Shown: positions 18,870-29,386, numbered from the stretch's first letter. The stretch is 35,285 nt of DNA from Chara braunii (GCA_003427395.1 BFEA01000176.1:15441-50725); one strand, 5' to 3'. Translations and numbers: made by a program. Notes: a model not told the origin generated them from the letters alone.

Positions 18870-19272
18870 ACTGTCGAGCGCATCGGTCTCGCACGGGGAC
18901 CCTCCCGGCCGCGTCACGCAGGATTTTGCAGGACTTGTCGCGGAGTGCGTTTGCCGCTCCGGCCGAGTGTGCCAGCCGTACCTCTCGCGAGCCCCTACGA
19001 CAGGACAGGGCCACGCGAGGCACCGCTTACCTCCACCTGCGGGAGCTGTCACCATCCCTTAGGTGGGCGTATCGTTGTCGAGCTATTGAACCACATGCGA
19101 AAGTTTTTCGTATGCAATTACAGAGGGGGCCCAACCGAGGGCGTTTTCTCGTTCGCTGTAGCATAGGGGGTTACGCGCAGTCGAACGCCCGAAAATCGAA
19201 CCCGTACGCGAATCGCCGTTCTGGGGGGTTGAGGTCCCAAATGCGACTCTGCGCCGGTCGACTATGACGCAT
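18870..19272. repeat. Dispersed repeat, copy 1 (possibly tRNA-derived SINE on the minus strand)
   Basis: This aligns with 30060-30410 in the same orientation. Shared words include atgcgaaagttttt, atgcaatt, gttgtcacc-like and tgtagcatagg, and the end ccggtcgactatgac versus ccggttgactatgac. On the minus strand, TAGTCGACCGG (19254-19264) resembles a polymerase III A box. GGTTCGATTTTC (19191-19202), about 50 bases downstream, partly resembles a B box. This suggests a SINE head, but the body of a tRNA was not identified. Forward reading frames here are probably fortuitous. Confidence 0.7.
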
Positions 19273-19559
19273 CACGCACATTACGCGTACACCACAACAC
19301 TTACATCTACTCACGCATAACACCTGAACCACACGCAAAACTAACACTACAAACAACACCATAGTACAACAACTCCTAGTCCCTTCAGTATCCGACCCAT
19401 AATTCTATGCAGCAGGAATTAGATAGGTATCGCGTGCTGGACTTCCGTATAAGAGTCGTGCGAGCACATGACCTCCTCCTATCGAACAGCCATGCGTGCA
19501 TACGCGAACACTCACGCTGGTGGGGTACCATGTGATACTCGTAGACTTGCGGCCCTTGA

Positions 19560-20126
19560 TAGTCTCGAGGGTCGGGTTCGACACTCAAGTGTCGGCTGAC
19601 AGGCGCTTTGAGGGGTAATCTCTCGACGCCAGACAACCGCCATGTGCGGTTGAAGACCACACCCTCTTCTGCACCCTGTGCAGAGGGGTTGAGTAGACAA
19701 CTTTAATGCTGTCGTGGTAGCCAAAATCAAGGGGTTTGACTTTGACGGCTGCCACGGACTACAACGTAAAACAAGAAACTCAAAGAGGAGAACAACCACC
19801 GAAAAGGAGGGACTCCGCTCGACCCATAACTTTCTGCACCGGAAGTCGGTAACTGTCGTGCGCAAGTTTTAGTATAAGATCGCGGACGCAGGTCCTACCC
19901 ATATCGATCCGCAATGCAGTCCTACGCGATTAGCTGCGATGACGACGCATTATATGGCGCCCATTCCCAAATGGCCTAATCTGAGCCGTGGGGTCGCCTT
20001 CGACGCTCAGGCGTCCGCTGAAGTGCGCGTTAAGGGGGACACCCCTTTAGCGAGCGCAAAACCGGCCTGAGGGCCTTACCATCTTCTGCACCCTGAGGTG
20101 TCCCTAAGGGCGCGGGGTAAGATGGT
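19560..20126. repeat. Diverged direct repeat of hairpin-rich sequence
   Basis: A segment at about 19570-19700 recurs at about 19992-20126. It includes a short hairpin (CGACACT / AGTGTCG at 19579-19594; CGACGCT / GGCGTCC at 20001-20016) and the word tcttctgcaccctg (19675-19688 and 20082-20095). In the first copy TCTGCAC and GTGCAGA form a tight stem. In the second, ACCATCTT (20078-20085) pairs with AAGATGGT (20119-20126). Function unknown; foldback or MITE-like origin is possible. Confidence 0.6.
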
Positions 20127-21130
20127 CCCTAGGGCAGGAAGAAATTCGGAGCGGTGGTGAGTTGTCTGGCGCATCACCAGGGACACGCTAACCCTTTCGC
20201 CCGGAACTTTAGCGTTTCACCAAAATAAATCCCAACAAGGAAAATAAACGAGTATTTTTAATGCTTATCAAAGAAAACCCCTTTAGTGTTAGGCCTGGGA
20301 CCTGGTCGTCCTGGGCAAGGGCCATCGTATTCCAGGCTCATGGCTAACGTCCGACCAATAATTCTTCAAGAAAAGTAGAGGGGGTCATCCCCTCCCTTCT
20401 ATTCATCCCAACCCTTGATTAGGTCCTTAGTACGCGGGCACTTCGGGCCAAGCTAATACCCCACATATGTATACATACATACGTACATATATATATAGGG
20501 GAATAGATATGTGACGATCATATCTCACAATCACAATGAGACTCCTCATAGCTATACATATATGTGAGATCGCAGGCAGTCCAATCCAGTAATTCGAGTC
20601 ACAGACCACACTTGCAATCACATCAAAGAGTCAAACAAAAGTTCACGCACTACACAGAGTCAACTTCAACCAATCTCCATACTCATACCCCTTTGCTTTA
20701 GTCATGCAAGCCCCAACCTCCAGCCAACCAACCATAATTAAATACTCAGTACCTTCGTTAAATGGTCATTCAATAAAAGTCCGGGTGAAATCTTAACAAA
20801 ACAATAAAATCACCAGGGCTAAAGCCTTTTTAGGTTGAGTATTGAGAGAGAATTGGGGTTGAGTCATAAACCGACGAGTCAACAACCGACCTGTTATCAA
20901 CGATAACAGAAGAATGATCATTTTGAAGGAATAGGCTGAATAGATCAAGCCTTCGAGCGATACACGGAAGTCTGCATCACAATACAGGACAAAGAAGAGT
21001 ACTACTTATGCTTGTGCCAAAAAGAGAACATTCCCCTAGCTGCATCCTAGCTCCTCTACTAGTACTAAATCACTGAACATCTCCTCTAATCAGGATAGAT
21101 TTGCTAAGTAGCGCCTAGCTGCAGAATATT
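20127..21130. other. Anonymous AT-rich intergenic DNA
   Basis: No gene supported. A short TA/CA-rich simple-sequence patch lies at about 20463-20500. Confidence 0.4.
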
Positions 21131-21266
21131 CTAACTCCCCAAATTCTATAAAATTTCGGCAGCGCTTCCCGTAGGAAAAGTGCCTTTTCAGAATTTCTAT
21201 GAGCCCAAAAAATAACTAACTCCTTCACATTTGTAGAAATTTTGGCAGCGCTTCTCGTAGGAACAG
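21131..21266. repeat. Two-copy direct repeat, about 86-bp period
   Basis: ctaactcc, then aaatttcggcagcgcttccc and gtaggaa (ending 21177) recur as ctaactcc, then aaattttggcagcgcttctc and gtaggaa (ending 21263). The copies differ by a few transitions. Origin unknown. Confidence 0.75.
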
Positions 21267-21667
21267 GAGGCTGCCAAGATTTATACGAAGTTGAAGGATG
21301 AAAAGACAAAGCAAGCTACACTTAGGACTAACTTCTGACACATGCTTGGTGGATCTGGATCAATGATAGTCATCACGACCTCTAGACGAGATTGTGAGTT
21401 AGCATTGATCCTAACCCCTGACAGGGTCAAACCTATCTTCATCCCAAGCTCTCCCTCCCATCATCCATCTGATCTACCTATGGCTTCAACACTCGGCGAG
21501 CGTCTAAGCAACTGGCCTATCGAAAAGACGCCCCAAGTGAGAGCCCACAAGCATGCATAACCATACATCTCTCAAAATCCCACATCAATTCGCCCAAGTA
21601 GTTCGTTAGATCTTTCAGTCCTTCTCCTTTAATAAACCCCCTCACTTATGGCATAGGATCAGACAAG

Positions 21668-22875
21668 GCCCTAACTGAAGGGTATGCCCAACCTGCCTAA
21701 GTAAACAAGTAAAAGTACGCACAACTCGACTGCCATAACTTAAGGGTGTGCCCAACTCCAGATAAACTCTAGTCATAAAACATATGACCAGACCACCCTA
21801 ACTTAAGGGTACGCCTGGCTTCTGTTTAAACGGACGACAAAAAGCATAAAACTAGGCTGCCCTAACTTAAGGGTATGTCTAGCCAGCTTTACACAAAGTT
21901 ACATAGGGCATAGAACTAGGCTGCCCCAACTTAAGGGTGTGCCTAACCTGGCTAAAACAAGCACGAACGACGAATGGTCAGACCGCCCTAACTTAAGGGT
22001 ACGTCCAACCCACAAAACGTCAACAACAAGAGCGTATCACTAGGCCGCCCTAACTTAAGGGTACGCCTAGCTAGCTTAAACAGTATAGTTACATAAGACA
22101 GATTATGCCTGAACAAAGTACAACGACGTATGACTAAGCCGCCCTAATTTAAGGGTACGCTTAGCCTCCGTAACGACAATTTAAAAGAACAGTCATGGAT
22201 ACTTGCACAAGCTTTATACCTTTCTCTCTTATTAGGCAGATAATCAGACCTACCCAACTTAGGGAGACATCCAACCCTGCCTTATGTTTATAAGGGAAGA
22301 TAAAGCAAGTTTATACTAACTCTCTGCTCCTTTGTCTTATTACGAGCATAAGACCGAGTCGCCCTAACTTAAGGGTACGCTCAGCCTGCCCAGGTTACCT
22401 TTATTGTATCCTTCATAGCTTATCTCCTCTTCTTGTTCTACCTGACTTACTGACTGGATTTCCCAACTTAAGGTGCCCCGTCTGCCAGATGATATAGGTT
22501 CATATAGTACGTATCACAGTTGAATACTTTGGTTGGCCGTTGTGTTCATGGCTTATGACTGAGCTGCCCTAACTTAAGGGTATGTTCAGCCTCATGCCGT
22601 TGTCCCCCTCAGAAGAAACACACACAAAACAGGATCCACACAACTTAGAGTATTCCCATCACTGTTTTCAGCAACCCACAAAAGAAACACCAGGATTATG
22701 AGACCTCCCAACTTAGGGTGCCCATCCTCCTGTTCAACCCCCCCCCAAAAAAAAACAGTGACTGATCCGTCCAACTTAGGATAGGCCCAGCCCTCAAAAC
22801 CATTCAGTCAGCCCATCAAACATGAATAAAACACAGCACTGAGCCCACATCAACTTAGAGGAGTTCAACCCTGGA
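21668..22875. repeat. Array of about 15 hairpin-forming repeat units
   Basis: The core CCCTAACTTAAGGG recurs with starts near 21672, 21733, 21796, 21860, 21924, 21985, 22047, 22142, 22250, 22359, 22465, 22566, 22706, 22768 and 22850. Spacing is about 62 bp for the first seven units, then mostly about 100 bp. Later units shrink to CCAACTTAGG-like cores. In better preserved units the core (CCCT, AACTTA loop, AGGG) is enclosed by a second arm of six bases. The second arm differs between units yet stays complementary: CTAGGC/GCCTAG at 22040, CTAAGC/GCTTAG at 22134-22164, CTGAGC/GTTCAG around 22559. No open reading frame or known RNA family fits. Confidence 0.88.
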
Positions 22876-23117
22876 TTGACCCGGTCAAAGCATACATAAC
22901 ACCTTCATCCCACCTTCCCCCAGTTTCCTCTGTCTGAATTCATTTAAAAGATCTGAACTCTCATATATACTGTTCATTTAACCTTTTGCAAAGCATGTCC
23001 TGACAGACATAAGAAAACACAAAGTAATAGTCTTACATAGTTAGCTTCAGATACCTCAGGGATAATAAGTAGGGGAAGGGATCACACATGTTAACGAGAT
23101 TATACCTGAAGTTCCCT
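22876..23117. other. Spacer between the hairpin array and the 69-bp repeat
   Basis: No supported feature. Confidence 0.4.
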
Positions 23118-23253
23118 GCCTCCAGAACCCTGCCTGGGCTCCGGCAGAGCTCCCACAATCGGTGGGGCAACCTCCCACAAGGGCTTGCCTCCAGAACCCC
23201 GCCTGGGCTCCGGTAGAGCTCCCGCAATCGGTGGGGCAACCTCCCACAGAGGC
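23118..23253. repeat. Tandem duplication, two units of 69 bp
   Basis: gcctccagaaccctgcctgg and the following sequence to 23186 recur from 23187 with few differences. The period is divisible by three, so a minus-strand frame repeats a GRLPHRL-type peptide, but codon-level support for a gene is absent. Confidence 0.9.
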
Positions 23254-25146
23254 CTTGGCACGGACCTATGGGTTTCAATCCCGCCTGCCGCCTTCCTCTT
23301 ATAACATAGACTAGACTGAGACTGAGAAGGGCAGAAGGAGAAAGTTTAGACGCTCAGATCCAAGAGAGGTGCGCTCAGCTCACTGGAGAGGGCATCGTTG
23401 TCTTGCTGCGCCTGAGGGCCCCGCAATGATGGCCAGTAACGCAGCCGTAGATGATCAAGACCACGGGCGGAACGTGATGCTCAAGTTCCCAGACAGACCT
23501 CTAAGCTACAACAGGGATCCTCCTCCTGCTTCAGGGTCTGTTCAACCGCCCAAAGCCCCGACTCTTTCCTGCCACGCAAGCATGGTAATTGCAGTGGTGT
23601 GCTTATGCCGCATAGCAAGGTGCATCCCAACAACACTGTAACCCTTGCCCCAACTTCCTTGCCTGCTGCGAGAACGACGCTAACCTTGTCGAAGCGCAAG
23701 TGCCACCCTCGGATAGGCCAACAGTTGCCCGAGGAAGCCGCATCCAATAATGTTGCGCACGCTGCCCAACCACTGTGTGCAGTGATGGCACTTCTGCAAG
23801 CGAAGAAACGGTAATCACAACAGTCTCTGAACTCCGATAACAGTAGTAACTCCTTACAGGCACATCATTGTGCAGGCAAGCGCACAGTCAGCAAGTACTC
23901 CACAGTCCAATATGGTGGTCATGTATTCACTCCCTCAGACTCTGTTGTGATAACAACTCTCGCCCAGGCCTCTCCCTGAGGCAGCAGTGTGTCCCGCAAG
24001 TCAAATGCTCGCTAGAATAACAACCAGGAATGCAGCAGCACAGTGCCTCCCTAAGTGGCAATGGCTCAATAGGTCGCACGTGGCGAGAGGCTACCCAGAG
24101 CAGGCTCCCCTGTGTCTGCCTTTCCCCTTGCAGGGTCACCCTTGCTCACTGGCATAACCTGGCCAGTTAAGTATTATCCCCGCTCTAATTCTCTCCCTCT
24201 TCCTCTTTTGTAGCCCAGTTCGTATCCCTCTAGTACAGTCCTGGCGTAAGATCCGTTAGCAACAATACTGTCTTTTGAACCCGGCATTCGGCAATAGCAA
24301 CAACAACCCTCTCCTAAATTAATTAGCAACCACGGTAGTAGTAGTAATAGCCCCTGTCGCCTTATCAATAGTTATCTCATACGCCCCCCCTGCTAGCAGT
24401 TGTCTGGCACCCGCAGTGGCGACATCTCCCACACTCGACTTCCCTCTCCGCAGTACGCCGCCTCAACCTCAGTTCCTAGCAACAGTCCAGCACACAGCAT
24501 CATATTGCCGCAAAGATAATCCGCTGCACCGGCAGCTAAGCGTAGTAATCGTACAGGGCGACCGTACTCAGTCCCTATATCGCCGTTGTCCTGGGGTGTC
24601 AGGCAACAATGCTGAAACGCACAGCGTTTGTACTGGATTCGACTAAAATGACCGGGTGTTCAGTAGCAGCTAGGAGTCCACTGTACTGACCTGAAGCCTT
24701 CCACCATGGCCACAGGAGGCAGTGTCCATACAGGCGACGCGAGAACGTACCTCGCTCACCTCCTACACGCATTCCTTGTGGCCCCTAGTAACCCAAATAC
24801 ACTTGGCCGTTTCATAAGAACGGGTTCCGTAAACAGCCGAACTTCAAACTGCAAGGACGGTAACCGCGAACTCACGAAACTCTATTCCTCTCCTCACCAA
24901 ACGCACCCAACGAGCCTGTAACCTTCGCTACAATGCGGGGAGATGCCTCTACCCCGTTAAAATACCCGTTGCCGCACCCGTCGACTACCCCCAACTGGAC
25001 AAACAACAACAACAATAAAAACACGGACTGAACCTCTCGCTAGAATCTGGGGATCTACAATACTCTTACACTGTTCTTCGTTTACGCATGCAGAGTGATA
25101 GCATAGCTCGGCTTTCGGTCTATCCTACCTCGCTGGTTAGCGGTGA

Positions 25147-25152
<6 letters not shown>
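23254..25152. other. Anonymous intergenic DNA
   Basis: About 1.9 kb without a gene I can support. Several frames of 60-90 codons exist on both strands, with no domain features. A self-complementary word near 23270 (gggtttcaatccc) resembles a T-arm, but no tRNA is seen. Confidence 0.4.
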
Positions 25153-25231
<79 letters not shown>

Positions 25232-25285
25232 NNNNNNNNNNNNNNNNNNNNNNNNNNNNNNNNNNNNNNNNNNNNNNNNNNNNNN

Positions 25286-25363
<78 letters not shown>
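25153..25363. repeat. (CT)n microsatellite interrupted by an assembly gap
   Basis: Pure CT dinucleotides flank a run of 54 N (25232-25285). True length is unknown because of the gap. The Ser/Leu and Arg/Glu reading frames across it are artefacts. Confidence 0.98.
25232..25285. other. Assembly gap (54 N)
   Basis: Undetermined bases inside the CT tract, probably a collapsed or unspanned microsatellite. Confidence 0.99.
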
Positions 25364-25366
<3 letters not shown>

Positions 25367-25788
25367 GTGTGCTCATTGCTCTAGCCCCCACTCACCCGCT
25401 GGCCACTGTCTTGCTACAAGCGCAGAGGAACGGACTGGCTGCACCGGCCAGTATGGCGATGGCGAGCCCAAAGGTAAACGTGATGACGGTCACGAGGCTC
25501 ACACCACTCCCGAAGGTCGGCAATGCTAGGTACCTCGACGGGCACCACCGTGAGTCGACTGGCTGTCCAAAGTTAATGGATACGAGTTCCGCCCATTGCG
25601 CCCCAACTCTGCAAAAAAAAGGATGAATCGTCTGCTAAAACGCGACCGGATTCATTACCACTTTCAACCTCCAGTAGCCATGGCGCAGCCCCTCCTTCTC
25701 GCACAGCCAAACCCACTCTCCTTACTACCAATCTGAGCACACCATCTATTGTGCGTCGCCTACGAACCCCCAATCCGGCTTTTTACTT
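25364..25788. other. Anonymous intergenic DNA
   Basis: No gene or repeat supported. Frames on both strands overlap without domain features. Confidence 0.4.
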
Positions 25789-25812
25789 GCTCGTTTTCGG
25801 TGAGAAACGAGC
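25789..25812. repeat. Perfect 8-bp inverted repeat
   Basis: GCTCGTTT (25789-25796) and AAACGAGC (25805-25812) enclose eight bases. The right arm continues into gag, giving CGAGCGAG, which is shared with the foldback at 25971-26000. Confidence 0.75.
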
Positions 25813-25970
25813 GAGCCACGCGATTTTCACTTTCGCTCCCCCTTCGTCCTTCTCTCCGACCCCTCTGGCGCAGCTACTCCACCAGCAATCTGAACAACTA
25901 ACCACCAAACTCTAAATCTAACACCGCTACCCTGTTCGCCGCCCTTAAAAATCCCTACTTAGAATTCTAC

Positions 25971-26000
25971 CTCGCTCGATTCTACCAAGAATCGAGCGAG
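25971..26000. repeat. Perfect 13-bp inverted repeat with ACCA loop
   Basis: CTCGCTCGATTCT (25971-25983) pairs perfectly with AGAATCGAGCGAG (25988-26000). The stem is strong. No T run follows and no gene ends here, so a terminator reading is not supported. Confidence 0.85.
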
Positions 26001-26048
26001 ATCACGAGCCCATCCCCCGCCATAGCTCGTTTTTCTTTGTCATGTATC

Positions 26049-26076
26049 CGGCGTACTACGCCCGGCGTACTACGCC
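26049..26076. repeat. Tandem pair of 14-bp palindromic units
   Basis: CGGCGTACTACGCC occurs twice without a spacer (26049-26062 and 26063-26076). Each contains GGCGTA and TACGCC around one base, so each copy alone can fold. Confidence 0.9.
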
Positions 26077-27000
26077 GTCCGGGTTCACTCGCCTCGACCT
26101 GCCAGTTGCCGCTCGACTCTCCGTTACTTAGCACTCCCTCCTCCGTTAAGCTTCACGCATCCCGTTTGCCTAGCTCAGTCTGATGTACTAACTCCCTACT
26201 CAATCTAACCTCTCTAGTGGATTCGCCCGGTCCACAAGCCTCTATTCACACCCTCTTTCCTCCCCTGCCATATCCGCCATCTCCTCACTGTTTTCTGAAC
26301 GCACCTGGCGCGGATCCGCGTCCAGGTTAATTCCTCTTCCCCTACTTAGTTGTAGTCAGGTTCTCTCGCCTATAGAATGCGACCGTCTCCCGCTGTTGTA
26401 TCCGCCAACTGCCCTCAACCTTGCTGAAGGTGAGCTCCTCTCTCTTCTCCTCGACTCCTTCCTCCCCCCTTCTCACTTGAAGCCTTTGGCCATACTTCCT
26501 TTGTCTTTGTCGGAGTTGCCCCTTGCCTTTGCCACCTCCGTCTCTCCTTCACCACCGGCCGCGCCTGCTGCCCTGCTCCGTGTCTCCGCCTTAGTTCAAC
26601 TACCCGTCACCCCTCAGCCTCGGCCCCTCTCCTCTCATACCCCCTTCTCTCTCACCTCTCTGAATGCACTCGGTGCAGCTCAACGCCTAGGTGCATGCCA
26701 CTCACGCCGCTGCCCTCATAGCGCAGCACCCAGCGATCCGCTTGGTCAAGAGTGCACATAGCAATGGCAGCCCATCGAGTGCCACAGCAGCGACAACATC
26801 GTGCCGCCCCTCGGCTTTATACTCGGCACATCCACGAAGGGGTCAGGCTGCTCTTCTCTGTATCGTTCCAATTTTAACGGATGTCCCGAAGGACTCTTCC
26901 CTGCTAGTAGTGCCCCGGCCGCTCGTGGTTTATCCACAGAACTAGGCAGCGGGGGTCTCACTGCAGGTCTCGACACCGGTACCGGGTCTCGTCCAGATAG
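26077..27000. other. Anonymous C/T-rich intergenic DNA
   Basis: The Pro/Ser/Leu-rich frame at 26396-26761 reflects C/T-rich composition and shows no domain. No gene is called. Confidence 0.4.
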
Positions 27001-27069
27001 AAAAAATAAAAATTTTAAAACTCAGATAAAAAATAATAATAATAATAATAATAAAATTAAAAAAAAAAC
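27001..27069. repeat. A-rich tract with (AAT)n
   Basis: The run is almost pure A/T, with about eight AAT units near 27030-27053, inside GC-rich surroundings. It could be the poly(A)-like tail of an old retroposed copy on the plus strand, but no body was identified. Confidence 0.7.
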
Positions 27070-27971
27070 GGATGAGGGAGGGGGACCGTTTGTACCTGGT
27101 CCTACCCTCACGGGCCCGCGGCTGGGCTCCCCTCAGCAAAACCAAAAGGGATAGTCCCACGAGACCCTCAACCCCTCAATTCGCTCTTACACTCCTCCAT
27201 CACTCCGCTGCTCTGCTCTGGCCTCGATCTCGGGATCCCCCTGGTGATAGTTCAATGACCTAACCTATAGGGCTAAGCCCCAACCTAGTTATAGTAGGCG
27301 CAGTCCTACTTATAAAGAGTAAGGGCAGCCTGTCCAGGCCTGCACACAGCATCTCAGGCCGTTTCTCTTACCTACCGCTTGCGTCCCTGGCTCCCTGAGG
27401 CCGACCCTGGCTCTTTTGAAGGCGCGGCTCCGCTGGCTTACCACACGCGCCGGCTCAACTACAGCAGGGCGGCGGGCCGAGCCTCTCATGGCCTACCACG
27501 GCACCTTTTTACCGCCTCTCTGCGAAAAACCCCCGCCCTCTGCTCTTTCTTAGCGCCGCCCTTACTTGGCCTCACTAGCGGCGCCTACCAATGATAGTGC
27601 AAGGTCAGCCTGGTGCCTACGAACTTCGCACGGTATGACCCCGAAGCTGCCAGTTCAACAGTCGGGCGGCGTTCTCCGTTAATCATAGTCCAACCAAGTC
27701 AACTCTATGCCGCTCAAGACCTCGCCTGTACTTGCGAGGCTGCGACCGCCTCAAAGACTCTAGCGTGGCCCTCACTTATCCTACCAACGTCTCATGGCCT
27801 TCCTCGACCCAGTCTCGGCCAGGCTAACGCACGCCCTCGAAATGCACGCTCACACACCCTCTAATCAATGCAAATGGGACGCGCCCTCAGATATCGCCAG
27901 AAACACCCCTCCTAAGAGTTGCAATTATGTGCCCAAATACCCTTGTAAGGGTATTCGGGCCGACAACACTA
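27070..27971. other. Anonymous intergenic DNA
   Basis: No feature supported. Open frames are compositional. Confidence 0.4.
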
Positions 27972-28321
27972 TATGGATATAAATAACCACTAGACAATCA
28001 ACTACTGCTGGAGAACCTTTCTGCTTAGCTTTGAATTTTTTGAGAGCGTAGACATGATACACGTCATTCAGCCTCCCTCCTTTGAAACGAGTCTTCCCAA
28101 TGGATTGGCCTGCAGCTCGTCAGACCTTACTTGAAACGGAGGTGCTAGCCATCATTGTATGGATATAAATAACCACTAGACAATCAATTATTGTTGGAGA
28201 ACCTTTCTGCTTAGCTTTGAATTATCTGAGTGTGTCGACATGATACATGTCATTCAACCTCCCTCCTTTGAGACGAGTCTTCCCAATGGATTGGCCCGCG
28301 GCTCGTCAGACCCCACACGTG
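27972..28321. repeat. Tandem repeat, two units of about 186 bp
   Basis: Unit 1 starts at 27972 (tatggatataaataaccact) and unit 2 at 28158 with the same words. They share gagaacctttctgcttagct, then cctttgaRacgagtcttccc, then ggctcgtcagacc-type ends. Unit 1 finishes with acttgaaacggaggtgctag (from about 28129). In unit 2 this last block is displaced to 28744-28772 by an insertion. Confidence 0.93.
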
Positions 28322-28736
28322 GTTAACGAGGACCCCCAGTCTTCAGCTCCTTAGTAACAGGTCCAAAACTGAAATTAGGGTTTGGTGGTGAAATTTTATG
28401 TTTTTTTCTTTTCTTTTCTTTTTGCCTGTTTTTGTCTTATTTCAAGGTTGTTGTATACCAAATTTGGTCTCATTTGGAGCATTGGAATTTGCTCTGATAA
28501 GAGTGTCTCCAAAAACGCTTAAAATTTTAAAAATTTGCTAAATCCAAAATGTCATTCAAGTGCACTTTTGCCTTACTGTTTCACCCTGTTTTTATTTTTT
28601 ATTTTTCATTTTTTTTTTAATGGTTTGTTAATATGGTGTGCACTCTATGGAATGATGCAATTTTTGGTTAAAAAGGCCTTCTGGTTTTCTTATAAATAGC
28701 ATTAAAAAAACGTTGAAATTTTGGGTCTCCGTTAAC
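28322..28736. mobile_element. MITE-like insertion, 415 bp, with inverted termini
   Basis: The left end GTTAACGAGGACCC (28322) and right end GGGTCTCCGTTAAC (ending 28736) are inverted repeats of 14 bp with two mismatches. The interior is AT-rich and non-coding. The element sits exactly where unit 2 of the 186-bp repeat is interrupted: the word acttgaaacggaggtgctag that should follow cagacc resumes at about 28745. No convincing target-site duplication was identified, and short flanking sequence (28314-28321, 28737-28744) is unexplained, so the termini may extend a few bases further. Superfamily unknown. Confidence 0.65.
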
Positions 28737-28772
28737 TGCCTCTCACTTGAAACGGAGGTGCTAGCCATCATT

Positions 28773-29346
28773 ACGAAACCGGGGATGCCTCAGTGGTTTG
28801 AAAGGTGTCACGCCAGCCATCGCTTTAAATAAGGGGGTTGTTGATCATCTCCACAACGTTGGGGACTCACTCCTCATATAAGATTTGACTATAGTTGATG
28901 CCTACTACTGATTGGGCATTTGACCGAACGATTCCCTCGTGTGAGAAGCTACTCTTTAAAGCACGATAATGAGAAGTGGACAAGCGACACGACAATTACT
29001 TGAAGATTTCGACCCGCCATGTGACTTACACTTTACCTTCTAGGCCGCACTCCGCCAGCTCCATCCATGTTAACCTGGGTCAACATTCACTAGGCCATTC
29101 ACCGTGTTACGAAGCACGACAGTTATGGAGCATTCTCTGTGGCACCCAGAAAAGAAGAGGCACAAGACAGGTACGCACCCACCCCTCTCCCCCCTCTTGC
29201 TTGAGTCTAGCATGGCGCCACGTCAGTCTGTGACGTGGAGACGCTGAGAGCCTCTGTCTCTTGGTGCTCGTGCGCTAGGCGCTTTAAGTTCATGTTGTTG
29301 TAGAGGCCAGTCACTGAGTGCAGAGTGATCATATGGAACTGGCACA
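28773..29346. other. Anonymous intergenic DNA
   Basis: This contains the inverted CCACGTCA / TGACGTGG pair (29218-29238). An A-box-like word (tgcctcagtgg at about 28786) has no B box. No gene supported. Confidence 0.4.
29218..29238. promoter_or_regulatory. Perfect inverted repeat of a plant bZIP-type element
   Basis: CCACGTCA (29218-29225) and TGACGTGG (29231-29238) are perfect complements around five bases. TGACGTGG matches the ACGT-core C/G hybrid boxes bound by plant bZIP factors. No gene is adjacent, so function is speculative. Confidence 0.3.
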
Positions 29347-29386
29347 ATCATGCTTTTTTTGTGGAGCTATGTATAATGAGCATGAT
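29347..29386 (+). repeat. Third copy of the conserved box, in an 8-bp stem
   Basis: ATCATGCT (29347-29354) and AGCATGAT (29379-29386) are perfect complements. The loop, starting with a T run followed by gtggagctatgtata, matches the box at 7498 and 7962. The 40 bases upstream (29305-29346) align loosely with the hammerhead-like segment but lack an intact CTGATGA. Confidence 0.6.

Noticed and set aside
21668-22875. CRISPR array
   Set aside because: Repeats are degenerate, spacers and periods vary, and the host is eukaryotic with no cas genes.
23265-23285. gggtttcaatccc as a tRNA T-arm
   Set aside because: It is simply self-complementary. No tRNA body is present on either strand.
25088-25529. 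Open frames of Ser-Leu and Arg-Glu repeats
   Set aside because: These are translations of the CT microsatellite and the N gap.
25971-26000. Intrinsic transcription terminator
   Set aside because: There is no T run after the stem, no gene before it, and the DNA is eukaryotic.
28780-28830. A-box-like tgcctcagtgg
   Set aside because: No B box and no tRNA fold.
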